A stretch of DNA of 64,000 bases from Verrucomicrobiota bacterium (GTDB lineage Bacteria; Verrucomicrobiota; Verrucomicrobiia; Limisphaerales; J093): the NCBI GenBank assembly GCA_029556615.1, contig JAKQDD010000002.1, forward strand, positions 62,001 through 126,000. Direction: 5' to 3'. This document shows positions 23,648-32,291 of this stretch, piece after piece; within the stretch, counting starts at the first letter, position 1; each line of letters begins with the position of its first letter. The notes beneath the pieces are model-generated. The model searched no databases. It saw nothing but the letters and a program-made list of their open reading frames with translations, and was not told the origin of the DNA. Position numbers and translations under genes: made by a program.

Positions 23648-24121
23648 ATGGCAAACCACCGTGTGTACCGAGGAGTGGGCGTGTGTAGGGTCCTGTCATC
23701 GGATGATGACCTCCTCGTCCTGGAGCCTCTCACGTCCTTGGGAACCCCACCACGCATCGAGATCCCTCCCGAGCGTGTGGACTTGATGACGCGTGAGACG
23801 GTCACTCCGGTCGAGGCTCAGGAGGTCCTGGACCTCCTGGCTGAGGCCCCAGAGCCCCTGGCCCACAACTACTGGACGCGCCGTCGCCGCGTCTACGAGG
23901 AGGTGGTCAAGGAGAGCGTCCTGTCGGAGCTCGCGAGCCACCTGCGTGACCTGCTGGGGCGGAAGACTCCCTCCTACGTGGAGCGTACGCTGCGTGACCG
24001 ACTCCGATCCATGGTGGCCGACGAGCTGTCCGTGGTGCTCGACCTTCCGCGTTCCAAGGTGCTGGACCTGATGGAGCGCGCTCGGCGCGCCTCCCTGGGT
24101 CAGAAGGACGGAAAGCGATGA
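23648..24121 (+). CDS. CarD/CdnL-like RNA-polymerase-binding regulator
   Basis: 157 residues, the usual CarD length. N-terminal RID-like barrel: HRVYRGVGVCRVLSSDDDLL (compare the V-Y-P-x-H-G-V opening of CarD), LVLEPLTSL, then RIEIPPERVDLMTRETVT (compare VPxxNAxxVGVR). The C-terminal helical part has YWTRRRRVYEEVV, LASHLRDLLGRK and LRSMVADELSVVL, matching W-x-x-R-Y...VVRDL...A-x-x-x-L-x-x-EL. CarD binds the RNA polymerase beta subunit and stabilises open complexes. A phage copy could redirect host polymerase to the phage promoters found here. Coupled to the next gene by ATGA. Confidence 0.75.
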   Translation: MANHRVYRGVGVCRVLSSDDDLLVLEPLTSLGTPPRIEIPPERVDLMTRETVTPVEAQEVLDLLAEAPEPLAHNYWTRRRRVYEEVVKESVLSELASHLRDLLGRKTPSYVERTLRDRLRSMVADELSVVLDLPRSKVLDLMERARRASLGQKDGKR

Positions 24122-24807
24122 CCTCCACCAGCGACCAGCTACGCCCGTGTCCTGACTGCAAAACCCTCCCAGGATGCCGGCACCGCGCGGGGTGTGACGT
24201 CGAGCGCTGCTCCGCCTGTGGAGGTCAGCGTCTCTCGTGCGCCTGCCCAAACCACGACCCGAACTTCTCCCGCTGGGCAGGTTTCTGGCCAGGGCAACTT
24301 GAGGCTGCCGCCCTGGGGATCGACCTGAACGAGTTCTACCAGCGCGACTTGAACCGGGTCCTGTTCGTGAAGCCCTCCCCGGAGGAGGTCGTCGTTCCGA
24401 TCGCGCTCATCGTGCGGGAAGGTTTGGTCTTCATGACCAAGCGGTCCCCCGACACGTTGCGCCCGTCGATGTGGGAGCTTCCAGGTGGCAAGGTAGAGGC
24501 TCAAGACCTCGAAGGAGACCAGCCGACCGACTCCGTGGTCCTCGCTCGCGCTCTACGTCGCGAGCTACGAGAGGAGCTTGGAGTCCATCACGCCAAGGTC
24601 GGAGGGATCATCGGGTCCTGCATGTTCGCCTGGCGGAGCCCGGTCAGGGTCGTCGCGCTCCACGTGGATCTTGGGAGCTGGAACCCAGAGCCGAATGCTC
24701 CCTACGAGCACCGCTGGACGAGCCTCGAAGACGCGCTAGACCATCTCCCCTGCGTCCCGTCGCTGTACTGCCTCTACACGGAGCTACAGAGCGCGATCCT
24801 CCGCTAG
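24118..24807 (+). CDS. Zinc-finger/Nudix fusion hydrolase
   Basis: 229 residues. Residues ~10-45 are Cys-rich (RPCPDCKTLPGCRH, CDVERCSACGGQRLSCAC), then NFSRWAGFWPGQLEAAALGI and DLNEFY, a domain seen in bacterial and phage proteins of unknown role. Residues ~100-220 form a Nudix fold: WELPGGKVE ... ARALRRELREELGV is the Nudix box with an ~11-residue insertion after GGKVE. Nudix enzymes remove nucleoside diphosphate derivatives, often oxidised dNTPs. Insertion and Zn domain make the substrate uncertain. Confidence 0.8.
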   Translation: MTSTSDQLRPCPDCKTLPGCRHRAGCDVERCSACGGQRLSCACPNHDPNFSRWAGFWPGQLEAAALGIDLNEFYQRDLNRVLFVKPSPEEVVVPIALIVREGLVFMTKRSPDTLRPSMWELPGGKVEAQDLEGDQPTDSVVLARALRRELREELGVHHAKVGGIIGSCMFAWRSPVRVVALHVDLGSWNPEPNAPYEHRWTSLEDALDHLPCVPSLYCLYTELQSAILR

Positions 24808-24808
24808 G

Positions 24809-24845
24809 TCAGCTCCGCAAAGCTGCTCCCCGCGGACTACCTCGC
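24809..24845 (+). promoter_or_regulatory. Class-1 leaderless promoter (consensus)
   Basis: TCAGCTCC 24809-24816, N18, GACTAC 24835-24840, N5, ATG 24846. Confidence 0.85.
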
Positions 24846-25862
24846 ATGAGAACCCACCATGTTCCTTGGAGCAGCATCGGCTTGCTCCCCTACGTCGTCG
24901 AGACCCTTCGCCTGCTCTCCGAGCAAAGCGGGGACCCTCAGCCCACCCTTCGCTATCGCACCAAGATCAAGCAGCACGGCACCAACTGCGCGGTGCAGGT
25001 ACGCCGTGATGCGCAGGGGTCTGCGCACGTGTTCGCGCAGGGGCGCACCAACATCCTCACGCCCGAGGACGACTACAAGGGCTTCGCCAAGTGGGTCAAG
25101 ACCAACGAGGAACGCTTCCAGGCCGTCCAAGGTGACGACACGACGATCTTCGGCGAGTGGGCTGGACTGGGCGTCGAGCCCGGCATGGCGATCTCCCAGG
25201 TCGAGGACAAGATGTTCCTCGTGTTCGCCGTCCAGGTGGGGCGCGGAGAAGGCGCGAGTCTCGCCTACGATCCCGACGTAATCCTAAACCTCCTCGGTCC
25301 GGCCGTGTGGGCTCCCGGCCTCGTCGTCCTTCCGTGGGAGGACCCCATGGTCGTGATCGACTTCGGCGACCCCGAGTCGGTCGAAGCTGCGGCGCGCGCG
25401 ATGAGCACCGTCGTGCTGGAGGTCGAGCGCGAGGACCCGTTCATCAAGCGCACCCTGAACATCTCAGGGATGGGGGAAGGGCTCGTCTTCTATCCCGTCG
25501 GTACCGAGGTTCCCCGCGACCCTGAGCGCTACTGCCAACTCATGTGGAAGGCCAAGGGGGAGAAGCACTCCACGGTGCGACAGCGCCAGCCCGTGCAGGC
25601 GAACCCCGAGGTCGTGGCGAGCGCAGGCGGGTTCACCGACCTCATGGTCACCGAAGCCCGCCTCCTCCAGGGGGTGACGACGGCCTGTTCCGGGACTTAC
25701 GACCCAAAGCTCACGGGCAAGTTCGTCACCTGGGTGGCGGGCGACGTGCAGAAGGAGTCCACGATGGAGCTAGCGGCCTCCGGCCTCTCCTGGGGGCAGG
25801 TGCAGCGCGCCGTCGAGACTCGCGCTCGCGAGTGGTACCTCGGCCGGGCGCGGAAGCCCTAG
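24846..25862 (+). CDS. RNA ligase, T4 Rnl2-like
   Basis: 338 residues, typical of Rnl2-type enzymes. Motif I is KIKQHGTNCAVQV (~residue 43, KxHG), motif III TIFGEWAGLGVEPG (~103), motif IV GEGLVFYPVG (~209) and motif V LMWKAKGEKHS (~230). A ~90-residue C-terminal domain follows. Rnl2 enzymes seal nicks in duplex or bridged RNA. Second RNA ligase in this window, suggesting dedicated RNA repair. Its TAG overlaps the convergent gene's stop in CTAG (25859-25862). Confidence 0.82.
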   Translation: MRTHHVPWSSIGLLPYVVETLRLLSEQSGDPQPTLRYRTKIKQHGTNCAVQVRRDAQGSAHVFAQGRTNILTPEDDYKGFAKWVKTNEERFQAVQGDDTTIFGEWAGLGVEPGMAISQVEDKMFLVFAVQVGRGEGASLAYDPDVILNLLGPAVWAPGLVVLPWEDPMVVIDFGDPESVEAAARAMSTVVLEVEREDPFIKRTLNISGMGEGLVFYPVGTEVPRDPERYCQLMWKAKGEKHSTVRQRQPVQANPEVVASAGGFTDLMVTEARLLQGVTTACSGTYDPKLTGKFVTWVAGDVQKESTMELAASGLSWGQVQRAVETRAREWYLGRARKP

Positions 25863-27160
25863 AGGGTCGTCAGCGCGACGCGGACGGGGTACGTCTTCGC
25901 TCGTCCGCGCCGGTCGGCCTCGACGAGGTAGCGTACCGCGACTCCTGAAGGCAGGGGAATGTCCACCTCGACCGCGCAGCGCGCGACAGAGACACGCGTG
26001 CATCGACCCAGCGCCCGGCCCAACGGACCCCCATACGCGCCACCCAGCGCATCAAGGGGCCACTCCATCCCGCCCACACGCAGGCGCTCTCCTGCGATCA
26101 CGCGCGAGAAGTCCTGGTCCGGGTCGTCGAGCCAGTGACCGTCACGCACCACCCCGAACCCCCGTAGGCCCGTCGGTGTCGTCTCGTAGGAGACCAGCTT
26201 GTCTCCCAGTGCTTCCAGCGGGCAAGCGGCCCGGTTCACGCGTCTGCGCGCCTCGCGTGGCCACCCTGGCACCCAGGCGTACAAGACCGCGCCAGGTGGG
26301 GCGAACAGGAAGTCTCGCGACGCGTCCGCAACGAGGTTGCCAGCCAGCACCATCCCCTCGCCCCACTGTGGGGCGCGGCCCGAGAAGTACCAGCGCGCGT
26401 CGTCGTCGTGGTTCAGCTCCATGCACTCGTCGGCCAACGCGTCGGCATCGTCGTGCAGGGACACCTGCTCCCGCGCGACGTACCGCACGTCTGCCGATAC
26501 GGCAGCGGGCTTCGTCGCCGCGATGACCGCGCGCACCGTCGCATCCTCGACGCCGAAGTCGGCTCCGGGCGGGAACGGGACCTCCACCTCGATCGCGCCC
26601 GGCAGGAGCTGGGCCGCGCGCGGCCCGAGCTCCTGGAGGGCGACTCCCACCTCACGCACGACCACCCGCGGGATGTCCGACGAACTCGACAGCGACACCG
26701 CGGCGATCGCCTCGGCGACGGCTTGTCCTACCGCCTCAGGCGTCGCCCCACGCAGGAGCAGGACGGCAACCGTGCGGGCCAGCCGCCGCACCGCGCGGTC
26801 GCTCGGCAGGTTGGGGATGTCGGCCTCGACGATCGACTTGCGTACGACTTCCCCGAGGAGGTCGGAGCGCGTCCACGCCCACGTGGCGTCGGCGAGCACC
26901 TCCTCGGCGTCCGCGTGGGCGAGGGCCGACCCCACCTCGACCGCCGCCTCCTGGAGGTCGCGGTACAGCGGACCCCCCACCTCCGAGACGTAGGTCGACC
27001 CCATGTAGCCGGCCGCCGCCGCGCTGCCCGCGTCCGTGAGGAGGGCGTCCGCGTCCGCCCGCGCGGCGTCCGGAGCTCCCAGGGGGCCCGGGAGCTGGTC
27101 GGACAGCGGAGGGAGCGCCTCCGACCGGGACGGCTCTGGTAGGTCCAGCCTACGGGCCAT
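25859..27160 (-). CDS. Putative baseplate/tail structural protein
   Basis: 433 residues, last gene of the baseplate operon directly downstream of the J-like protein. N-terminal helical half (ALAHADAEEVLADATWAW), then beta-rich (AIEVEVPFPPGADFGV, RVSVARCAVEVDIPLP). Position and strand-rich ending fit a baseplate wedge or tail component. No specific family assigned. Confidence 0.55.
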   Translation of the reverse strand: MARRLDLPEPSRSEALPPLSDQLPGPLGAPDAARADADALLTDAGSAAAAGYMGSTYVSEVGGPLYRDLQEAAVEVGSALAHADAEEVLADATWAWTRSDLLGEVVRKSIVEADIPNLPSDRAVRRLARTVAVLLLRGATPEAVGQAVAEAIAAVSLSSSSDIPRVVVREVGVALQELGPRAAQLLPGAIEVEVPFPPGADFGVEDATVRAVIAATKPAAVSADVRYVAREQVSLHDDADALADECMELNHDDDARWYFSGRAPQWGEGMVLAGNLVADASRDFLFAPPGAVLYAWVPGWPREARRRVNRAACPLEALGDKLVSYETTPTGLRGFGVVRDGHWLDDPDQDFSRVIAGERLRVGGMEWPLDALGGAYGGPLGRALGRCTRVSVARCAVEVDIPLPSGVAVRYLVEADRRGRAKTYPVRVALTTL

Positions 27161-27404
27161 GGGACTCTCCCTCAGGGGGAAGGGGCTTCTCGTCCTTCAC
27201 GAAGGAGTCGAAGTCCTTGCACCCACTCCACAGCTTGAGACACATGCGATAGTGCCCGTTCGGGTCCAGGCTGCGAACCGTCTTCCCGTCGGTACCGTAG
27301 GTAGGTCGTAGGTCCCTCTCCTCGACGATGTTCCAGTCGTCCCCCGCGTACGTGACGGGGCCGTTTCCGTCGTGGAAGTCGATGGTGATGCGGGAGTTGT
27401 TCAT
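27150..27404 (-). CDS. Small protein in baseplate operon
   Basis: 84 residues, ATGA overlap with the J-like gene and 11-nt overlap downstream. SRITIDFHDGNGPVTYAGDD suggests a beta hairpin start. May be a small baseplate or chaperone component; function unknown. Confidence 0.55.
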   Translation of the reverse strand: MNNSRITIDFHDGNGPVTYAGDDWNIVEERDLRPTYGTDGKTVRSLDPNGHYRMCLKLWSGCKDFDSFVKDEKPLPPEGESHGP

Positions 27405-30400
27405 CGGCGCTCCTGGTTGAAGAGGATCTCGACCTGCCCAAGCACGACCTTCTCGAGCAGGCCCACCTCGACGTCCGAGGGTTCGCGAGGTGGGTCAGCC
27501 GTCACGTAGGTGACCTCGACGTCTGACGGAGGAGGGGCCTCACGAGGGAGGAAGACGATGACTCGCTGGCCGGAGCGGGAGGCCCGCTCCGCCAGGATCG
27601 TAGGGTCAGTCGAGTCGGGTGGAAGCAACGACGCGAGGGTCGCGTCGTCCGACACGCCAGGGATCACGAGGCCGCGAGCCTCCACCACGTAGGCAGAGGG
27701 AGCCAGCGACCGGAACGGCTCTCCCGAAGCGGTGGGAGGTTGAGTCACCGTGGTGACCGGCACCAGGCGCACGCGCACCGACACCGGGTCAAGGTCCGTC
27801 CCTCCGCCTGGCTGCGGGGGCCAAGCGAGCAGCGGGGACAGGTAGGCCGTCACGGTGTCCCCAGACCAGGCGTCGATCCGGGTCCATCCCACATCGGCGA
27901 CGGCCTCGGCGAGCACGAGCGACCCGTACGACCTCCCCTGAAGGGCCAGCGGCTGCACCACGTAGGACACGTCGGGCACGTCGTTGACCGCAGCGACTAC
28001 CTCCGAGATCCGCATCGCCTCCCCCATGCGACGTGGCGCGAACAAGCGCGACAGTGCCGTGAGGATCGCGGCGCTCGATCGGGACACCGACACGGGCCGT
28101 GCGGGGTCGTGTCGGAGCACGACCGTCATCTTGAGGTCGACGGGCACCTCGACCGCGATCTTGGCGAGCGGGTTCGAGTCCGCGTGGCGCTGAGCTCCTA
28201 ACACCTGCTGCACCGAGGAGACGATCCCCTCGTACATGTACTCGACGACGAAGTTCTGGTCGTACGCGTAGTCGATCAGCACCGCGTCTCCGGGCCGCAC
28301 CTTCCCGTCGCGCGCGAACCTGAGCACCAGGGGGTCGCGTGAGGTCGCCGGGATCTCTACGTCCCAGTCCGGGTCTCCGGCACCAGGGGGCACAGGGTCC
28401 AGGGGACCCCGGAACGAGGCCCCTGTCGCGGGGTCGCGCACGACGATCGACGTGGGGTCGACGCCGAGCCGGCCGAGTGGCTCGGGTCCGTCGAGGACCA
28501 CGTGCCGCTCGCCGGACACGGACAGCGACGGGATGCCGACCGACACGAGCTGGCCGGGCGGAGGGGGGCGCAGCACGATAGAGTCATCCGCCACCGTGCT
28601 GCGCCCCTTGAGCAGCGGGTCGGCGCGCTTGGACAGCACGTACGTTGAGGGGTCGAGCAGGCCCGTCTCCTCCCCCGTGAGCGAGGAGATCGACCGCACC
28701 GGCTGCCGGTCCGTCACGTACTCCGAGGAGACGCGGAGGCGCACGTCCACCGACACCTCGTCAGCCTGCCCCACAAGGCCGGGATCGTTACGCAGCGGGT
28801 CCAGGTCGAAGGTGTCGGGCCCAGACACCTGCACGTTGGTCAAGTCGAACCAGTACCCGCGGGTCATGTTGCGCGCCCCGAGCGACCGAGAACGATTGTC
28901 GATGACGTAGAGGAGCGGACGCTCCTCGCTCGCCCCCTCGACGCGGAAGCGCAGGCGGCGGGGGTCCCCCACGGGGACAGCGCGCGCCGCCCGCAGGACC
29001 GCCGCGTCGAACACGAACGTCTCGGTCCGACGCACAGGGGCCGTCGTCCCGTACACCCAGACGTCGGTCCCACAGGGGCCGCGGCGGTACAGCGGGTGAT
29101 CGCGGTCCACGCAGAAGACCTGCTCTACCCCGCTCGTGCCCGCGGCGTCCGCCTCGATCCCCACGACGGTTCCTGAGTCGACCGCGCCGAGCGCCCGCTC
29201 GATCCGCTCGGTGAGCTTGGCGTTGGAGTCGGGGGGGTCTCCGAGGAGGTCGGACGCGGCCACCGCGGCTACCGCGTCCGGCTGCCCCTCTATGGTTCCA
29301 CGCTCCCCAGCAGCGACGTTGGAGGCGTTGCCCGCGACCTCCGCCTCCGCACGCACTTCGGTCACGTAGCGTCCCGTCGATGGGTCATAGGTAGACGCGA
29401 GCCCATCCACGGGGATCGACCCGGGCACAGTCACGACGTAGGCCCTCCCGCCGAAGTCGATGCGCGTCCCTGCACCGATGTTGATGCTAGTCGTCGGCCG
29501 CTGGCTGGACACCACCTGGACGGGGCCCTCCGCGCGCGTACCCTGCTCGCGGGTGATCCCGAGGTTGGAGGCGAGGGCCTCGAAGGCTCGGTCGATGACC
29601 CGCTGCACCGTCGGGTCGTCGGGAAGGAACAGGGCGTCCCGCAGCGACTGCTTGTAGCTCGACTCAGAGACGGGCACGCTCGTTCCCGTGAGGTCGGGGT
29701 CGTCCACTTGTAGGAGGGCCCGCGCCGAGCGCGCGCGGTTGGCGAAGTCGAGAACGAACCGGACCCGCTCGATCTCAGCCGACACCGGCACCACGAACGC
29801 GTCGTCCCAGAAGCTGCCGGGCTTCACGTCGATACCTGGCTGGCGACGCAGGATGGCCGGCGCGAGGCTCCCCGCGATCGCCTGCCTGGAGGGGACCGGT
29901 AGTGTGACGGGCCCAAGCGGCAGGGTCGTCAATGGCGCGGAGGACACGGCCTCAGACAGCGGCCCCTCCACCTCGATGCCTTCAGCGTCGAACACGCAGG
30001 AGGCCGCGTACCACAGGGGTACGTCGAGCGGGAGGGACCCGAGCAGCCCCGCCACGGTGGGGACCGTTCGATCGTGCTCGTAGCGCGATATCCGACGCGT
30101 GTGCCTCCGCACTGCCTGCGCCTGAACGCGCACCGGGGTGTCGTCGTCGCCCAGATCGAGCGTTCCCACCAGGTGCTCCACGTCTCCGATGAGTGCGGTC
30201 ACGCGGGCCTCGCCCGCCTGGGGTCCCACCTGGGCCTCGACCTGAGAGACCACAACCTCGTCGCTGGCCTCGTCCGCGAACCCGACGTCGGCGACCAGGA
30301 GAGAGAAGCTAGCTCCCCCCGACCGAGGGGCCGAGGCTACGTAGTAGCGCAGGCTCTTGAGTGCGGGGTCCATCGGGCACTCGACCTCGATGACCACCGA

Positions 30401-30778
30401 CTGACTGCGGCGCTCCGCCCGGATGGCCGTGGGCGACGGCGGAGCCGTCGAGACCGTGGACACCCTGCGGATGAGCGCTGTAATGGGCGCACCCACCTCG
30501 CCGGAGGCGAGAACGGGGCGCGCAACCACGGTGTTGTCCCCGTCGAGCAGGGGCAGGCCGTCCGGGTAGGCCGCCGGGTCCGGGAGGACGAACTTCCCGT
30601 TCGGGTCCATGCGCCAGAGGACGGGGTTCCCCGTCTCGGGGGCCGTTCCCACCTTGACGAGCAGCGCGACTACGTCGCCGCCGGCCGTCCCGCGGAGAAA
30701 GCGCGCGGCGAGGCTCGTCGTCACGAGGAGCGAGTCCCCAGAGGTGCCCTCGTCCCAGCGAATGTCCCATGCGTTCAT
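27401..30778 (-). CDS. Baseplate J-like protein (wedge component)
   Basis: 1125 residues. Residues ~380-560 carry the J-like core: DALFLPDDPTVQRVIDRAFE, a beta segment with RIDFGGRAYVVT, AEVAGNASNVAAGERGTI (the hallmark A-G-N-x-x-x-x-AG), then SDLLGDPPDSNAKLTERIE. The C-terminal region (VEVPVDLKMTVVL, RRMGEAMRISEVVAAVNDVP) matches the distal domain of gp6/gpJ homologues. The extra ~350-residue N-terminal part is beta-sandwich-like. The protein builds the inner baseplate ring of contractile tails. Confidence 0.85.
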   Translation of the reverse strand: MNAWDIRWDEGTSGDSLLVTTSLAARFLRGTAGGDVVALLVKVGTAPETGNPVLWRMDPNGKFVLPDPAAYPDGLPLLDGDNTVVARPVLASGEVGAPITALIRRVSTVSTAPPSPTAIRAERRSQSVVIEVECPMDPALKSLRYYVASAPRSGGASFSLLVADVGFADEASDEVVVSQVEAQVGPQAGEARVTALIGDVEHLVGTLDLGDDDTPVRVQAQAVRRHTRRISRYEHDRTVPTVAGLLGSLPLDVPLWYAASCVFDAEGIEVEGPLSEAVSSAPLTTLPLGPVTLPVPSRQAIAGSLAPAILRRQPGIDVKPGSFWDDAFVVPVSAEIERVRFVLDFANRARSARALLQVDDPDLTGTSVPVSESSYKQSLRDALFLPDDPTVQRVIDRAFEALASNLGITREQGTRAEGPVQVVSSQRPTTSINIGAGTRIDFGGRAYVVTVPGSIPVDGLASTYDPSTGRYVTEVRAEAEVAGNASNVAAGERGTIEGQPDAVAAVAASDLLGDPPDSNAKLTERIERALGAVDSGTVVGIEADAAGTSGVEQVFCVDRDHPLYRRGPCGTDVWVYGTTAPVRRTETFVFDAAVLRAARAVPVGDPRRLRFRVEGASEERPLLYVIDNRSRSLGARNMTRGYWFDLTNVQVSGPDTFDLDPLRNDPGLVGQADEVSVDVRLRVSSEYVTDRQPVRSISSLTGEETGLLDPSTYVLSKRADPLLKGRSTVADDSIVLRPPPPGQLVSVGIPSLSVSGERHVVLDGPEPLGRLGVDPTSIVVRDPATGASFRGPLDPVPPGAGDPDWDVEIPATSRDPLVLRFARDGKVRPGDAVLIDYAYDQNFVVEYMYEGIVSSVQQVLGAQRHADSNPLAKIAVEVPVDLKMTVVLRHDPARPVSVSRSSAAILTALSRLFAPRRMGEAMRISEVVAAVNDVPDVSYVVQPLALQGRSYGSLVLAEAVADVGWTRIDAWSGDTVTAYLSPLLAWPPQPGGGTDLDPVSVRVRLVPVTTVTQPPTASGEPFRSLAPSAYVVEARGLVIPGVSDDATLASLLPPDSTDPTILAERASRSGQRVIVFLPREAPPPSDVEVTYVTADPPREPSDVEVGLLEKVVLGQVEILFNQERR

Positions 30779-30790
30779 GCGTTCATAGTA
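30779..30790 (-). promoter_or_regulatory. Class-2 leaderless -10 element
   Basis: Minus strand TACTAT (30790-30785), 6 nt, ATG 30778. An 8-nt tandem (ATGAACGC) offers another in-frame-shifted ATG just upstream. Confidence 0.5.
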
Positions 30791-31363
30791 TCAACCCACA
30801 GACGCGTGGACGGGTTCGATCTGTACTCCGAGTAGCAGGAGGTCCCTCACCCCCTCGGGCAGCGGAACCACGATGTGCGACGTCGACTCGTCCATGGAGA
30901 CGGCCCGGAGCTTGTCGAGCAGGCGACCCAGGACGTTCTCTCCAACTAGCGTGCCGTCTGGCTGCACGACCGCGCCCCAGAAGGTGTCCTTGTGCGACAA
31001 CTCGACAATGGGTAGACCGCCACTCGACTGGAGCAGCGCGCCGAAGGACCGCCAGTGCTGCGCGAGCTTCACCCGCAGCGCGAACCACATGACGGGGACG
31101 CGGATGACCTCCCAGTCGGGCCGCGTGAGGGCCGCGTGGTGCTTGGCGACCATCTTGGCCGCCATGGGGGACTTCTTCTCGATGACCTCTCGCTGGACCT
31201 CCGGGTGCGCGGGGAACCGCAGCGCCTGATACAGAGCTTCAGAGGTGCGGATCGCCACCCCGTTCACGACGAGCGGGAACCCAGCCGCCATGTTGGAGTA
31301 ACCCCCGTACTGCTCCCGCGTCTTGCAGAAGACCGCGCTCTTGTCCCGCTCGTAGGTCTGCAC
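30791..31363 (-). CDS. NADAR (YbiA-like) domain protein
   Basis: 190 residues from GTG 31363, placed by its class-1 promoter. EQYGGYSNMAAGFPLVVNGV, RTSEALYQALRFPAHPEVQR, SPMAAKMVAK, MWFALRVKLAQHW, LVELSHKDTFWG-like and GENVLGRLLDKLR follow the whole NADAR fold (F-S-N-x-y, E-x-x-y-Q-a-x-K/R-F, D-x-x-W-G, G-x-N-x-L-G-x-l-L). NADAR proteins act on ADP-ribose or related N-glycosides, including removal of ADP-ribose from guanine. In a phage this could reverse DNA ADP-ribosylation by DarT-type defences or tune NAD pools; role inferred. Confidence 0.82.
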   Translation of the reverse strand: MQTYERDKSAVFCKTREQYGGYSNMAAGFPLVVNGVAIRTSEALYQALRFPAHPEVQREVIEKKSPMAAKMVAKHHAALTRPDWEVIRVPVMWFALRVKLAQHWRSFGALLQSSGGLPIVELSHKDTFWGAVVQPDGTLVGENVLGRLLDKLRAVSMDESTSHIVVPLPEGVRDLLLLGVQIEPVHASVG

Positions 31364-31400
31364 GGGAGTGGGTCGGGTTAGATGTCTACTTCGGAGCTGA
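31364..31400 (-). promoter_or_regulatory. Class-1 promoter, GTG start
   Basis: Minus strand TCAGCTCC (31400-31393), N18, GACCCA (31374-31369), N5, GTG 31363. Exact spacing to a GTG supports that start. Confidence 0.75.
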
Positions 31401-31613
31401 GAGCCGCCGGTAGTGGTTCCCGCCCGGCAGGATCTCCACGTCGTCCCGTCCGGTCAAAACGGTACGAACCACGAGCCCATCCATCGACCCCGTAACACCA
31501 GCGAGTTCGTGAAGCGCAGACCCAAAACCCGCCGCGTGGAAGATCCCATCTCCCTTGTCTCCGAACTGCTTGACAGCACGGTCAATCGCGAGTCGTACCA
31601 TGTCGTTCGCCAT
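31386..31613 (-). CDS. Small unknown protein
   Basis: 75 residues. Helical N-terminus (MVRLAIDRAVKQFGDKGDGI), then beta-like VVRTVLTGRDDVEILPGG. Upstream of the NADAR gene but separated from it by that gene's own promoter. Function unknown. Confidence 0.6.
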   Translation of the reverse strand: MANDMVRLAIDRAVKQFGDKGDGIFHAAGFGSALHELAGVTGSMDGLVVRTVLTGRDDVEILPGGNHYRRLSAPK

Positions 31614-31624
31614 GCGGCACCCTA
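31614..31624 (-). promoter_or_regulatory. Possible class-2 leaderless -10 element
   Basis: Minus strand TAGGGT (31624-31619), 5 nt, ATG 31613. Confidence 0.35.
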
Positions 31625-31630
31625 CCCGCT

Positions 31631-31667
31631 ACAGCTCCCAGCGTCACGGCCGCATCGAGGTGGCTTC
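31631..31667 (+). promoter_or_regulatory. Class-1 promoter variant
   Basis: ACAGCTCC 31631-31638, N18, GAGGTG 31657-31662, N5, ATG 31668. It shows that the long in-frame extension upstream is not translated. Confidence 0.7.
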
Positions 31668-32291
31668 ATGCACACACAGCAGGACACCCCTATCCGCCAG
31701 GAGAAGATCCACCTCCTCGTGGGCCGGTACGCGCACTTCTACGTCTCCCGGGCCCCCCTACCGAAACCCCTCACAGAGTCCGGGCTGGCTGAGGTAGCCG
31801 AGGCCGGTCTTCTGGCGCTTGATGCCTCCCACGCGGCGAACTCCCTGGAGTTACTGAACCTCCTGCATGCCCGCCTGAGCATCAATGAGGCTCAGACGTT
31901 CCTACACATGGTTGCGGCCTGTGCTCCCCTCCAGGCCAACTTGCCGGACTTTGTGCGGAACGGCCCCGACAGCATCTACGCGGTCGCGTGGGCCACGGCC
32001 TACTACATGCGACGGACCAAGCTGCGCGGGGTGATCGTCTTCGACCCCGAAAAATACAGCCCCCAGCACAGCCTTACGCTCGGGGTCCTCCAGATCCTTC
32101 ATCGAGAGTCTGCGCGGCAGGTAACTGTCGTGCTGGGGCCTCACATGTTCGACATCGCGGAAGCCCACCCCGACCTCACGTTGATTCGTACTTCTGCTCC
32201 GTTCGGGTCTCTTCCGCCATCGCCAGCCGGCGAGCCAGCGACTGTGCCTCCTGGGGGCGCGCCTCCGGCAAGGGGTCCTGCGGGGGCCTAG
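31668..32291 (+). CDS. Unknown soluble phage protein
   Basis: 207 residues from ATG 31668. Mostly helical N-terminal 120 residues (ALDASHAANSLELLNLLHAR), then an alpha/beta part with hydrophobic strands KLRGVIVFDPE and RQVTVVLGPHMFD, reminiscent of a Rossmann-like half but without a recognised motif. Pro/Ala-rich tail overlaps a convergent gene by 116 nt. Confidence 0.6.
   Translation: MHTQQDTPIRQEKIHLLVGRYAHFYVSRAPLPKPLTESGLAEVAEAGLLALDASHAANSLELLNLLHARLSINEAQTFLHMVAACAPLQANLPDFVRNGPDSIYAVAWATAYYMRRTKLRGVIVFDPEKYSPQHSLTLGVLQILHRESARQVTVVLGPHMFDIAEAHPDLTLIRTSAPFGSLPPSPAGEPATVPPGGAPPARGPAGA

Noticed and set aside
28168..28185. GGGTTCGAGTCC resembling a tRNA T-arm.
   Set aside because: Lies inside the J-like gene and the stem does not pair.
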